Shown: piece after piece, positions 1-8,342 of the stretch | Numbering within the stretch: position 1 is the stretch's first letter | How the letters are laid out: each line of letters starts with the position of its first letter | DNA from: WM-3-3 sp041660045 | GTDB lineage: Bacteria; Pseudomonadota; Gammaproteobacteria; Methylococcales; Methylomonadaceae | DNA length: 64,000 nucleotides | Direction: 5' to 3' | NCBI GenBank assembly: GCA_041660045.1 | Contig: JBAZXA010000006.1 | Coordinates: forward strand, 124,001 to 188,000 | Position numbers and translations under genes: made by a program | The notes under the pieces: generated by a model | What the model saw: the letters and a program-made list of their open reading frames with translations, nothing else | Databases searched by the model: none | What the model was told of the DNA's origin: nothing

Positions 1-2227
1 CTTTGCGTTTAGTTTCTTTTACGGTCAATATCGGCCAATCGCAATTAGGGCAGCTCTCTTTAATTGGGGCGTTCCAGAGTGCATAGCTGCAAGTGGGGTA
101 TTCTGAGCAGGAATAGAATATTTTGCTATTGCGGGATTTTCGCTTAAGGATCATGCCTTTTTTACATTGGGGGCATTCAACACCGGTATCGGCTGGTTTT
201 TCTATGGGTTCTATGTGTTTGCATTTGGGGTAGGCGCTGCAACCGATAAATTTACCATAGCGGCCAGTTTTAAAGATTAAAGGGGATTCACATTTTGGGC
301 AAACCCGGCCTTCTACGGTTTCTGGCTCATTGCTTGCGCTGGCATCCTCGTTAAGGTTGCGGGTATAAGAGCAGGTTGGGTAGTTGTTGCATCCAATAAA
401 GCGGCCATTTTTGCCTAGGCGAATAGAAAGCGGGCTACCGCATTCAGGGCATTTTTCGTCGATGGCTTCATGGGTGACATCTTTACGTTGCACACTTTCA
501 TCTTTTTCTTGTATGAGTGAGGTAAACGGGTTCCAAAATTCGTGCATTAATGGAATCCAATCTTTTTCGCCGCGGGAGACGGCATCCAATTGGTCTTCTA
601 AGTTGGCGGTAAAATCGTAATCGACGTATTTGGTGAAATGTTCGGTTAGGAATTTATTAACGATACGGCCGACATCGGTGGGATAAAAGCGTTTGCCGTC
701 CAAGGTGACATAATCTCGGTTTTGTAACGTCGAGATGATGGTGGCATAGGTCGAAGGCCGGCCGATGCCGTGTTCTTCCAAGGCTTTCACTAAACTGGCT
801 TCACCGTAGCGTGGTGGGGGTTCGGTAAAGTGTTGATTGGCATTGATGTCATCTAAATCAACAGGGCGGCCTTCTTCCAACGGTGGTAAAAAGCTTTCTT
901 TGTCGTCACTTTCCTTACTGTCGTCTTTGCCTTCCAAATACACGGCCATAAAGCCAGGGCTGGCTATGGTTGACCCTGTTGCCCTAAACACATGCAGGCC
1001 ATCAGCACAGGTTAAGTCAGCGGCTACCATGTTTAGCGTGGCGTGTATCATTTGGCAGGCGATGGTACGCTTCCAAATTAGTTCGTAGAGTTTAAATTGT
1101 TCGGCGCTTAGGTAGTTTTTAATTTGGTTAGGTAAATGCCGTGCCGAGGTGGGTCGAACTGCTTCATGGGCTTCTTGGGCATTTTTTGATTTGGTTTTAA
1201 ATTGCCGAGGTTCTTTAGGGACGTTTTCTTTACCATAGGTTTCAGCAATTAACGCCCGGATGTCTTCTACAGCCTCAATCGACAGGTTGACTGAATCCGT
1301 ACGCATGTAAGTGATCAAACCGGCGGTTTCGCCGCCTATGTCGATGCCTTCATAAAGTTGCTGGGCCACCATCATCGTGCGTTTGGTGGTAAAGCCCAGT
1401 TTACGCGCCGCTTCTTGTTGTAGGGTTGAGGTAATAAAGGGTGGTGCGGGATTGCGTTTTTGTTGTTTCTTTTCTAGTTTGCTGACAATTAGTTTGCCGT
1501 CTGCAGCGGCCAACAGAGCTTGTTTGGTGGTTTCCACCAGGGCCTGGTCAGTGATGCTAAATTGGGTAATTTTTTCGCCATTAAATTGCGTAAGCTTTGC
1601 TTTAAAGTGCTGCTCGTGGGTGGTTAAGGCGGCATCTATCGTCCAATATTCCCGAGTCTTAAAAGCCTCGATTTCCAATTCGCGTTCGACGATCATTCTC
1701 AGGGCTGGGCTTTGTACGCGTCCAGCGGAGAGACCACGGCGTATTTTTTTCCAGAGTAGCGGCGATAATTTAAAGCCGACCAAGTAATCCAGTGCACGTC
1801 TGGCTTGTTGGGCGTTAATTAAATTAATGGCGAGTTGTTCAGGATGGGCAATCGCTTCAGTAACCGCTTTTTTGGTAATCTCATGAAAAACAACACGATA
1901 AACTGGTTTGTTTTTAATCAGTTTTTTTTCGTTTAGCAATTCATATAAATGCCATGAAATAGCTTCGCCTTCGCGGTCTGGGTCAGTTGCCAAGTAAAGC
2001 GCATCAGCCTCTTTTAAGGCTTTGCTGATGGCAAGGACATGACGTTGGTTACGCTCAATGATTTCATATTTCATGGCGAAGTCGTGCTCAGGATCGACAG
2101 CGCCTTCTTTGGGGACTAGGTCACGGACATGGCCGTAAGAGGCCAATACATGAAAGTCCTTACCCAAATATTTTTCTATGGTTTTGGCTTTTGCTGGAGA
2201 CTCTACAATAACTAGGTTTTTGCTCAT
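1..2227 (-). CDS. topA: DNA topoisomerase I (3' end beyond window)
   Basis: Type IA topoisomerase that relaxes negative supercoils in the cytoplasm. The frame opens with ATG at 2227 and stays open for 742 codons to the window edge, so only the extreme C-terminus is missing. The start reads MSKNLVIVESPAKAKTIEKY, the typical TOPRIM beginning; the TOPRIM acidic motif DPDREGEA follows. The active-site tyrosine lies in LITYMRTDS at about residue 307. Three C4 zinc-finger-like modules occupy the C-terminus (CPECGSPL, CPKCESPL and CPQCKKGM, each with a second Cys pair), and another Cys pair (CPNC) follows close to the edge. Smg and dprA lie upstream on the same strand, the usual order in gammaproteobacteria. 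Identification is secure. Confidence 0.97.
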   Translation of the reverse strand, partial: MSKNLVIVESPAKAKTIEKYLGKDFHVLASYGHVRDLVPKEGAVDPEHDFAMKYEIIERNQRHVLAISKALKEADALYLATDPDREGEAISWHLYELLNEKKLIKNKPVYRVVFHEITKKAVTEAIAHPEQLAINLINAQQARRALDYLVGFKLSPLLWKKIRRGLSAGRVQSPALRMIVERELEIEAFKTREYWTIDAALTTHEQHFKAKLTQFNGEKITQFSITDQALVETTKQALLAAADGKLIVSKLEKKQQKRNPAPPFITSTLQQEAARKLGFTTKRTMMVAQQLYEGIDIGGETAGLITYMRTDSVNLSIEAVEDIRALIAETYGKENVPKEPRQFKTKSKNAQEAHEAVRPTSARHLPNQIKNYLSAEQFKLYELIWKRTIACQMIHATLNMVAADLTCADGLHVFRATGSTIASPGFMAVYLEGKDDSKESDDKESFLPPLEEGRPVDLDDINANQHFTEPPPRYGEASLVKALEEHGIGRPSTYATIISTLQNRDYVTLDGKRFYPTDVGRIVNKFLTEHFTKYVDYDFTANLEDQLDAVSRGEKDWIPLMHEFWNPFTSLIQEKDESVQRKDVTHEAIDEKCPECGSPLSIRLGKNGRFIGCNNYPTCSYTRNLNEDASASNEPETVEGRVCPKCESPLIFKTGRYGKFIGCSAYPKCKHIEPIEKPADTGVECPQCKKGMILKRKSRNSKIFYSCSEYPTCSYALWNAPIKESCPNCDWPILTVKETKRK

Positions 2228-2272
2228 TGGAACAATAGTTGGGGCTTGAGAGTTGTTTAGTGGAAGGGTTGT

Positions 2273-2740
2273 TTAATGGATATAGGTGGGGATCAAATCA
2301 TAAACGATATCTTCCATTCTTGAAAAAGCCAGTTCTTCGTCAGGTTGGCTAAGTAAAATCATTAAGATTATCCATTTTAATTTTTCTAAGGAAATCTCTT
2401 CATTTTCTAGTGCCATTGCCCGGTCAATCACAATTTCCCGGTTAGTCGGGTTGAGGATGTTGGTATTTTCTAAAAATAACAATAAGTCCCGACATTCAAG
2501 GTCAAGTTTGCTAATTTCCGCATCTGAGAAAATGCGGAATGATGGTGATGCAGTGGCTTTAATCGGGCGCTGGGCGCTAAGTGATTCTAGCCAATCAAAG
2601 GCTTTGTTGACTTCAATTTGTTCAAATCCGGCTTCTACTAATTCAGTACGGATGATGTCGCTATCAGGGAAAATCTCAATTTCTTCCTCCATGTAGTTTT
2701 CAAACAAATACATTAAGACATCAAAAATATTTTCTTTCAT
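2273..2740 (-). CDS. smg: Smg family protein (DUF494)
   Basis: A 155-residue acidic protein beginning MKENIFDVLMYLFENYMEEE, the hallmark start of the Smg/DUF494 family. Length matches the family, which is about 155-160 residues. It is a soluble, mostly helical protein with no visible catalytic motif. Its molecular role is not firmly established, although it sits between dprA and topA in many gammaproteobacteria, as here. It lies 18 bp downstream of dprA and 45 bp upstream of topA on the same strand, so the three are probably co-transcribed. Confidence 0.93.
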   Translation of the reverse strand: MKENIFDVLMYLFENYMEEEIEIFPDSDIIRTELVEAGFEQIEVNKAFDWLESLSAQRPIKATASPSFRIFSDAEISKLDLECRDLLLFLENTNILNPTNREIVIDRAMALENEEISLEKLKWIILMILLSQPDEELAFSRMEDIVYDLIPTYIH

Positions 2741-2758
2741 AGTAGGTTCGTTTCAAGT

Positions 2759-3868
2759 TTATTTTATTCGTATATAGCAGCCACCTGCTATGCCTTCAAT
2801 GTAGCTTTGTAGCTCCAAGGCCAGCAATTTGGCGGTCACATCACCTATCGGCCAACCGGTGTTTTCAACTAAGTTATCGATAGAAGTGGGGCTAAACATA
2901 ATTAGATTCAATAATGTTTGCTGATCCAGGTCAAGCGTTGATTGTTGCTGTGCTGAAAAAAATTCATTATCTATTTGATTATTGTAATTTAATTCTTCAA
3001 GAATATCTTGGGTGGTTTCAACCAATTTTGCGCCTTCACGGATTAAGGCATTACAACCACGCGCTAAAGGGTTATGGATTGAGCCTGGAATGGCAAATAC
3101 TTCGCGGTTTTGTTCCAGTGCCATTCTTGCCGTAATTAACGAGCCACTTTGTTTGGCGGCTTCTACCACCAATAAGCCTACGGCTAAGCCGCTGATAATT
3201 CGGTTTCGTCTTGGAAAATGGTCGGCTTTGGCCACTGTCCCTGGTGGAAATTCAGAAATCATAGCACCTGTACGCACAATTTCTGTAGCTAAATCTTTAT
3301 GTTTAGCCGGATAAATTCGGTCTGGGCCTGTGCCTGCTACGGCAATAGTCTGACCTTGGCCAAGCAGGGCACCTTCGTGGCTGGCGGCGTCTATGCCTAA
3401 GGCCAAGCCGCTGGTGATTACAAAACCATGGCGGGCTAGGTCTTTAGCAAAGCTGCGGGCCGTTTCTAAGCCCAGTGCAGAAGGGTTGCGGCTGCCGACT
3501 ATAGCGATTTGCGGTTGGGAGAGGATTTTGGCATCACCACGGATAAACAGTATCGGTGGCGGATCGGCAATTTCTTTTAGTTGTGCTGGGTAATCTAGGT
3601 CAGCTAAGGTGAGTGCCTGATTGCTGGGGTGCGCTTCCAGCCAGGCCAAGTCAGTTTCAACGGGACGCCAATCAGGGTGCTTAATGGCGTCGATAGAATT
3701 ATTTTTTAGTCCTAATGCGGCTAAATTTTGGGATGATTCTGAAAAAATTTTTACGGGGCTATGGCTTTGCAGTAATTTTAAAAAAGTACGGCAACCAATA
3801 CCTGGCGTGCGCAGTAATGCAAGCCAATATTTAAGGTTGGGGTCATGTTTAGGGATGTTGTGGCTCAG
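2759..3868 (-). CDS. dprA: DNA-processing protein DprA, probable CTG start
   Basis: DprA binds single-stranded DNA during transformation and loads RecA. The Rossmann-fold core shows GSRNPSALGLETARSFA, TSGLALGIDAASHEGAL and FPRRNRIISGLA, and a C-terminal winged-helix-like segment ends the protein. The first ATG/GTG/TTG in frame (TTG at 3649) would delete the N-terminal SAM-like domain. The frame nevertheless stays open upstream and encodes the expected KYWLALLRTPGIG segment. No ATG, GTG or TTG occurs there. The best candidate is CTG at 3868-3866, which overlaps the TGA of the upstream LysM gene as CTGA, mimicking the usual ATGA coupling and giving 369 residues, a normal DprA length. The function call is firm; the start is inferred. 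Confidence 0.9.
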   Translation of the reverse strand: MSHNIPKHDPNLKYWLALLRTPGIGCRTFLKLLQSHSPVKIFSESSQNLAALGLKNNSIDAIKHPDWRPVETDLAWLEAHPSNQALTLADLDYPAQLKEIADPPPILFIRGDAKILSQPQIAIVGSRNPSALGLETARSFAKDLARHGFVITSGLALGIDAASHEGALLGQGQTIAVAGTGPDRIYPAKHKDLATEIVRTGAMISEFPPGTVAKADHFPRRNRIISGLAVGLLVVEAAKQSGSLITARMALEQNREVFAIPGSIHNPLARGCNALIREGAKLVETTQDILEELNYNNQIDNEFFSAQQQSTLDLDQQTLLNLIMFSPTSIDNLVENTGWPIGDVTAKLLALELQSYIEGIAGGCYIRIK

Positions 3869-4971
3869 GGAGTTTGTACCCGGTCTAGGACATGGATAGC
3901 TCTGGTTGCTTTCATAACAATAGCGTAACTGATTCGTTCAAATGGCCTAAAGACCATTAACACACCTGCGTTTTCATCAGGTAATTGTACTGCATCATTT
4001 TTAACGGCGCTATATTGGTCACGGGTAATTCTACCACGACGAAAAACTTCTAATTCATGCCCTGTTTGTAGCCCATCTGCCTTGCCTTTGTCTATCACGA
4101 CTATGCTATAACGGCCAATTTGGGTAACACCATCTAATACGCTAATGATGTTACCTTTAATGCTCTCTTCAGGCGGATGTGGAAAAAAATTTAAATTGAT
4201 GTCTTCCGCTTGGTTATCCATTACCCGGTCGCCCATGCGTACTTCCAAGGCCGATTTTACGATTGATAAGGTCGCGGGGTCACCTTCTTGTTGTAAGGTG
4301 GCTTCGGCAATAAAAGTAGCTTGGTAGCCTAATATTTGGCCGGTCTCCGGGCTAACATAAGGTGGGCCAGATCGGTAAATGGTGTAAGACAGACTGTCAG
4401 GCTGGGTAATTGTGCGCACGTAGACGCTATCGCCGGTGCCTGCCAGCATATGTTCGCCGACAAAATCGATGACGTATGGGGCATTGTTGAGCTCATTCTC
4501 GCTAACCACACGCGGTGAAGATAAAAAATGCTGGATGGCTTCTAGTGGGATGACGGTAATCGCTTCTTGCGATTGCGACTCACGGATGCAAGGGACTAAT
4601 TTACCATCTTCACTTAAAATTAATTGGCTGCGCTCAGATAGGCTACTATTTTCTTTGATGATACAAGTGCCATTTGCAGGTTCTTGGGCTAATCCTCGGC
4701 TCAGGCTAAGTTGGGGTTGGCCATTGACAATAGTTAAATAAATGGTGTCACCTGGGTAGATGAGGTTTGGGTTTTGAATTTGTGAGTTGTTATGCCATAT
4801 TTGTGGCCATTGCCAGGGATGCGCTAAAAAGTTTCCGGCAATTTCCCATAACGTGTCGCCTTTGACCACAGTATACTGATCAGGATGTGATGGATTAAGC
4901 TGAATTTGCTCTGCCCATAAGTTAAAACTTGAGAGCATAAAAAGTGTTCCGATAACTTTTCGTAAAACCAT
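3865..4971 (-). CDS. Exported LysM-domain protein, TsaP-like
   Basis: A 368-residue protein with an N-terminal signal peptide (VIGTLFMLSSFNLWAEQ) followed by a LysM peptidoglycan-binding domain at about residues 30-80 (YTVVKGDTLWEIAGNF, NPNLIYPGDTIYL). The remaining ~270 residues are beta-rich and have no catalytic motif that I recognise. The gene lies between dprA and def-fmt-rsmB. This is the locus of the Pseudomonas gene for TsaP, a LysM protein that anchors the type IV pilus secretin to the cell wall. I infer the same role from position and architecture; no pilus gene is in the window. It is divergent from def, and its stop overlaps the inferred dprA start. Confidence 0.85.
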   Translation of the reverse strand: MVLRKVIGTLFMLSSFNLWAEQIQLNPSHPDQYTVVKGDTLWEIAGNFLAHPWQWPQIWHNNSQIQNPNLIYPGDTIYLTIVNGQPQLSLSRGLAQEPANGTCIIKENSSLSERSQLILSEDGKLVPCIRESQSQEAITVIPLEAIQHFLSSPRVVSENELNNAPYVIDFVGEHMLAGTGDSVYVRTITQPDSLSYTIYRSGPPYVSPETGQILGYQATFIAEATLQQEGDPATLSIVKSALEVRMGDRVMDNQAEDINLNFFPHPPEESIKGNIISVLDGVTQIGRYSIVVIDKGKADGLQTGHELEVFRRGRITRDQYSAVKNDAVQLPDENAGVLMVFRPFERISYAIVMKATRAIHVLDRVQTP

Positions 4972-5069
4972 GGTTTATTCCTGTCAGGTATTTTAGTCTG
5001 TCTGAATTCAAAGTTTAGATGAATTCATATAGAATTCCAGCAACAGTAATGATTATAACGGAGAGGTTG

Positions 5070-5579
5070 TTGAGTACTTTAACTATTCTCGAATTTCCTG
5101 ATGCACGTTTACGTAAAAAGGCAGTGGCGGTATCGGCGGTGGATGACAGCATTAGGGTATTGCTTGATGATATGCTAGAAACTATGTACGAGTCCCGCGG
5201 TATCGGTTTAGCGGCAACACAAGTGAATGTCCAGCAACGGGTTATCGTAATGGATCTTAGCGAGGAAAAAAATGCCCCGCTGTTTTTGGTTAATCCTGAG
5301 ATTATTAGCAAAAGTGGCGAGGAAGAATCTGAAGAGGGTTGTTTGTCGGTGCCTGGTTTTTTTGAAAAAGTCAGTCGTGCGGAATATATCAAGGTGAAAG
5401 CCTTGGATAAAGAGGGCAGGCCATTTGAGTTTGAAGCCGATGGTTTGTTGGCAATTTGTGTGCAACACGAGATGGATCATTTGGAGGGTAAGCTGTTTGT
5501 CGATTACTTATCCCCTCTTAAGCGGCAGCGTATCAAGAAAAAATTGGAAAAAGCCCACAAAATGGAACAGGATGGATAA
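5070..5579 (+). CDS. def: Peptide deformylase
   Basis: Removes the N-formyl group from nascent proteins, using an Fe/Zn-bound active site in the cytoplasm. The three family motifs are intact: GIGLAATQ, EGCLSVPG (metal-binding Cys) and QHEMDHLEG (HExxH-type His pair and Glu). The start chosen is TTG at 5070 (LSTLTILEFPDARLRKKAV), because a strong ribosome-binding sequence (cggagagg) ends a few bases upstream and the resulting 169 residues is the family length; an in-frame ATG at 5049 would place that site inside the gene. Its TAA overlaps the fmt start by one base (TAATG), so the two are translationally coupled. Confidence 0.97.
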   Translation: MSTLTILEFPDARLRKKAVAVSAVDDSIRVLLDDMLETMYESRGIGLAATQVNVQQRVIVMDLSEEKNAPLFLVNPEIISKSGEEESEEGCLSVPGFFEKVSRAEYIKVKALDKEGRPFEFEADGLLAICVQHEMDHLEGKLFVDYLSPLKRQRIKKKLEKAHKMEQDG

Positions 5580-6514
5580 TGCGGATAATTTTTGCGGGTA
5601 CCCCAGAATTTGCGGTGCCAACCTTGCAGATGTTAATTGAGTCTGGGCATGAGATTTGTGCGGTTTATACCCAGCCCGACCGTCCGGCTGGCCGTGGCCG
5701 CAAGCTAACCCCAAGTCCAGTTAAGTGTTTGGCGTTAAGTGCGGGTTTACCGGTTGTCCAACCCGAAAACTTAAAACATGAAGAGGCTCTGATGCAGCTC
5801 AAAGCCTTTAATGCTGATTTACTGGTTGTGGTAGCTTACGGTTTGATCTTATCGCAAGCGGTTTTAGATATTCCACGCTTAGGTTGTATAAATGTGCACG
5901 CTTCTTTACTGCCGCGTTGGCGCGGCGCGGCACCCATTCAACGCGCGGTTATGGCGGGTGATGCAATTACAGGGGTTACCATTATGCAAGTGGTTTTAAA
6001 GTTAGATGCTGGTGATATGTTGCACAAAGAAGAGTGCGCTATCGGCGGTGATGAGCCGGCCATAGCGGTACATGACCGCTTGGCCCAGCTGGGTGCGGTT
6101 GGTTTGGCTAAAGTCTTACCAGCAATAATAGACGGGGCTGTGCAAGCCGAACCCCAGGATGAGGCCTTAGTGACTTATGCCGCTAAGTTAGACAAAGCAG
6201 AAGCGGAATTAGATTGGTCGCAATCAGCAGTGCAATTGGCCAGAAAAGTTAGGGGCTTAAATGCTTGGCCAGTTGCACAGACCTTGTTTAAAGGCCAAGT
6301 GTTACGGATCTGGCAAGCACAAGCTATTTCTGTTAGCACCGATGCGCAACCTGGAACGGTGGTGGGAGCCCATAAACAATGGGAGGTGGCAACGGGTGAT
6401 GGTTTATTGCAGCTGTTGGAAGTTCAGTTGCCCGGGGGTAAGCGCCAATCAGCCCAGGCCTTTTTAAGCGCGCATGATGTTAGCCAAGTCCGCTTAGGTC
6501 AGGTTGGCGTTTAG
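5579..6514 (+). CDS. fmt: Methionyl-tRNA formyltransferase
   Basis: Transfers a formyl group from 10-formyl-tetrahydrofolate to Met-tRNA for initiation. The 311 residues show the N-terminal formyltransferase fold starting MRIIFAGTPEFAVPTL, the catalytic segment NVHASLLPRWRGAAPIQRA with Asn and His, and the C-terminal tRNA-binding OB-like domain. Length is typical (about 310). It sits between def and rsmB in the classic def-fmt-rsmB operon, with a one-base overlap to def and its stop directly abutting the rsmB GTG. Confidence 0.98.
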   Translation: MRIIFAGTPEFAVPTLQMLIESGHEICAVYTQPDRPAGRGRKLTPSPVKCLALSAGLPVVQPENLKHEEALMQLKAFNADLLVVVAYGLILSQAVLDIPRLGCINVHASLLPRWRGAAPIQRAVMAGDAITGVTIMQVVLKLDAGDMLHKEECAIGGDEPAIAVHDRLAQLGAVGLAKVLPAIIDGAVQAEPQDEALVTYAAKLDKAEAELDWSQSAVQLARKVRGLNAWPVAQTLFKGQVLRIWQAQAISVSTDAQPGTVVGAHKQWEVATGDGLLQLLEVQLPGGKRQSAQAFLSAHDVSQVRLGQVGV

Positions 6515-7804
6515 GTGAATTTAAGATTAGTTTCAGCAACAGTTTTAACTCGGGTAATTGGTGATGGGCAATCGCTCACGCTCGCGTTAGAGAAAGAATT
6601 ACCTTGCCTAGAAGCCGCTAAAGACAAAGCTTTTGTCCAAGCACTCTGTTATGGGGTATGCCGACAATACCAGCTTTTGGATTTTATCCTAAGTCTGTTA
6701 TTGGAAAAGCCGCTTAAGGATGTGCCAGTTAAAATGCTGTTAATGGTGGGTTTGTATCAACTTAAATTTATGCGTGTTAAAGCCCATGCCGCCGTTTCAG
6801 AAACGGTTGCTGCTACCCGTAAAAAGCCATGGGCGAAAGCCTTGGTGAACGCCATATTGCGAAAATATATACGCGAAGAGCAAGCTATTGGTGAGCAAAT
6901 CAAACAACATCCGCCCGCACTGTTATGTCATCCTGAGTGGCTGCTTAGGCAGATCCAAGAAGACTGGCCGGAGCAAGCAGAATCGGTTTTTTACCAAAAT
7001 AATTGCCAACCGCCGATGGTGTTGCGGGTTAATTTGGCGAAAATTTCCAGGGCTGATTATTTACAGCAATTGTTGGCGCTAGGCATGTCAGCAACGGTAT
7101 TAGACTTCGCACCTGCTGCTTTAATATTGGAGCATCCGGTAACTGTTGATAGTTTGCCAGGTTTTAATTTAGGCTTGGTGTCAGTACAAGATGGTGCGGC
7201 ACAATTGGCGGCGCCATTACTTGACCTTAAGCCTGGGCAGCGGGTTTTGGATGTGTGTGCGGCGCCCGGTGGTAAAAGTGCCCATATCTTAGAATACCAA
7301 CCTGACTTGGCGGAATTAGTTGCCGTGGATATAGATGCCGAAAGATTGCAAAAAGTGGAGGCCAATCTTGTGCGTTTAGCATTACAAGCCAAGTTGGTGG
7401 TCGGCGATGCGGCACAACCTGAGCAATGGTGGGATGGTCAATGCTTTGAGCGGATATTGCTGGATGCACCTTGTTCAGCAGTGGGCGTTATCCGTAGGCA
7501 CCCGGATATTAAGTTATTGCGCAAGGCAGAAGATATTTTACCGCTGCAAATCTTACAGCAGCGAATTTTACAAGCAGTTTGGCCGTTGTTGGCACCCGGT
7601 GGGATATTGCTGTATGCCACCTGCTCCATATTTAAACAAGAAAATGAACAGCAAATTGAAACCTTCTTAAATAATCATTCTGACGCGTTGGTGTTGCCAA
7701 TTACGCAACCTTGGGGGATCTCTGGCCAATATGGTAAGCAAATACTAACGGGTGATTTGGCAATGGATGGATTTTATTATGCTTGTCTTAGCAAGCAGGC
7801 GTAG
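6515..7804 (+). CDS. rsmB: 16S rRNA m5C967 methyltransferase
   Basis: SAM-dependent RNA cytosine-5 methyltransferase (RsmB/Sun). The N-terminal NusB-like RNA-binding domain covers about residues 1-140 and the Rossmann methyltransferase domain follows. SAM-binding CAAPGGKSAHIL, the DAPCSAVGVIRRHPDI motif IV and the motif VI Cys in LLYATCSIFKQENE are visible, giving the two cysteines expected of m5C enzymes. The start is GTG immediately after the fmt stop. The 429-residue length is standard. Its 3' end overlaps the DUF4390 gene start. Confidence 0.96.
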   Translation: MNLRLVSATVLTRVIGDGQSLTLALEKELPCLEAAKDKAFVQALCYGVCRQYQLLDFILSLLLEKPLKDVPVKMLLMVGLYQLKFMRVKAHAAVSETVAATRKKPWAKALVNAILRKYIREEQAIGEQIKQHPPALLCHPEWLLRQIQEDWPEQAESVFYQNNCQPPMVLRVNLAKISRADYLQQLLALGMSATVLDFAPAALILEHPVTVDSLPGFNLGLVSVQDGAAQLAAPLLDLKPGQRVLDVCAAPGGKSAHILEYQPDLAELVAVDIDAERLQKVEANLVRLALQAKLVVGDAAQPEQWWDGQCFERILLDAPCSAVGVIRRHPDIKLLRKAEDILPLQILQQRILQAVWPLLAPGGILLYATCSIFKQENEQQIETFLNNHSDALVLPITQPWGISGQYGKQILTGDLAMDGFYYACLSKQA

Positions 7805-8342
7805 TTGTTTGCAGGTTATTTTTTTGTTGTTATGGCTATGCCCCCTCATAGCCTATGCTGTTGAAGTTAAACACGCGGAGATGGCATTAGTAGGCCAAGC
7901 GTTTGTGTTGTCGGCTGATTTAGATTATCAATTGAATGGCAAGGCCAAAGCCGCTTTACAAAGTGGCGTGCCGTTATACTGGGATATTAAAATTAAAGTT
8001 GAGCAACAGCGCGAATATCTTTGGGATAAAACAATTGCTGAAAAAACCATCCGTTTTCGCGTGCAATATAACGCCTTGTTGAATGTATATCGGGTGCGTA
8101 ATGAAAACAGCGGTAACTCTTATAGCTTTTCAACACTAGCGGCCGCCTTGAATTTAATGTCTACACTGCGTAATTACTCAATTATGGCAGTGGATGCGAT
8201 TCAGCCCGACAAAAACTATATGGCAGCCATAAAAATTAAGTTGGATCGGGATGCCTTACCCTTACCATTGCGCCCTGTCGCTTATACGGATTCACAATGG
8301 TATTTGTTCAGTGATTGGTATGTATGGCCTTTGAAAAAATAA
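7779..8342 (+). CDS. DUF4390 exported protein
   Basis: About 187 residues with an N-terminal hydrophobic signal segment (SCLQVIFLLLWLCPLIAYAVEV), then a soluble domain with the pattern of the DUF4390 family found between rsmB and ntrY in many proteobacteria. Several in-frame starts exist (GTG at 7752, ATG at 7767 and 7779). I chose 7779 because it gives a well-formed signal peptide and overlaps the rsmB end by 26 bp. No catalytic residues are recognisable and function is unknown. The constant link to the downstream sensor kinase suggests an envelope role in that pathway, which is inference. Confidence 0.78.
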   Translation: MLVLASRRSCLQVIFLLLWLCPLIAYAVEVKHAEMALVGQAFVLSADLDYQLNGKAKAALQSGVPLYWDIKIKVEQQREYLWDKTIAEKTIRFRVQYNALLNVYRVRNENSGNSYSFSTLAAALNLMSTLRNYSIMAVDAIQPDKNYMAAIKIKLDRDALPLPLRPVAYTDSQWYLFSDWYVWPLKK

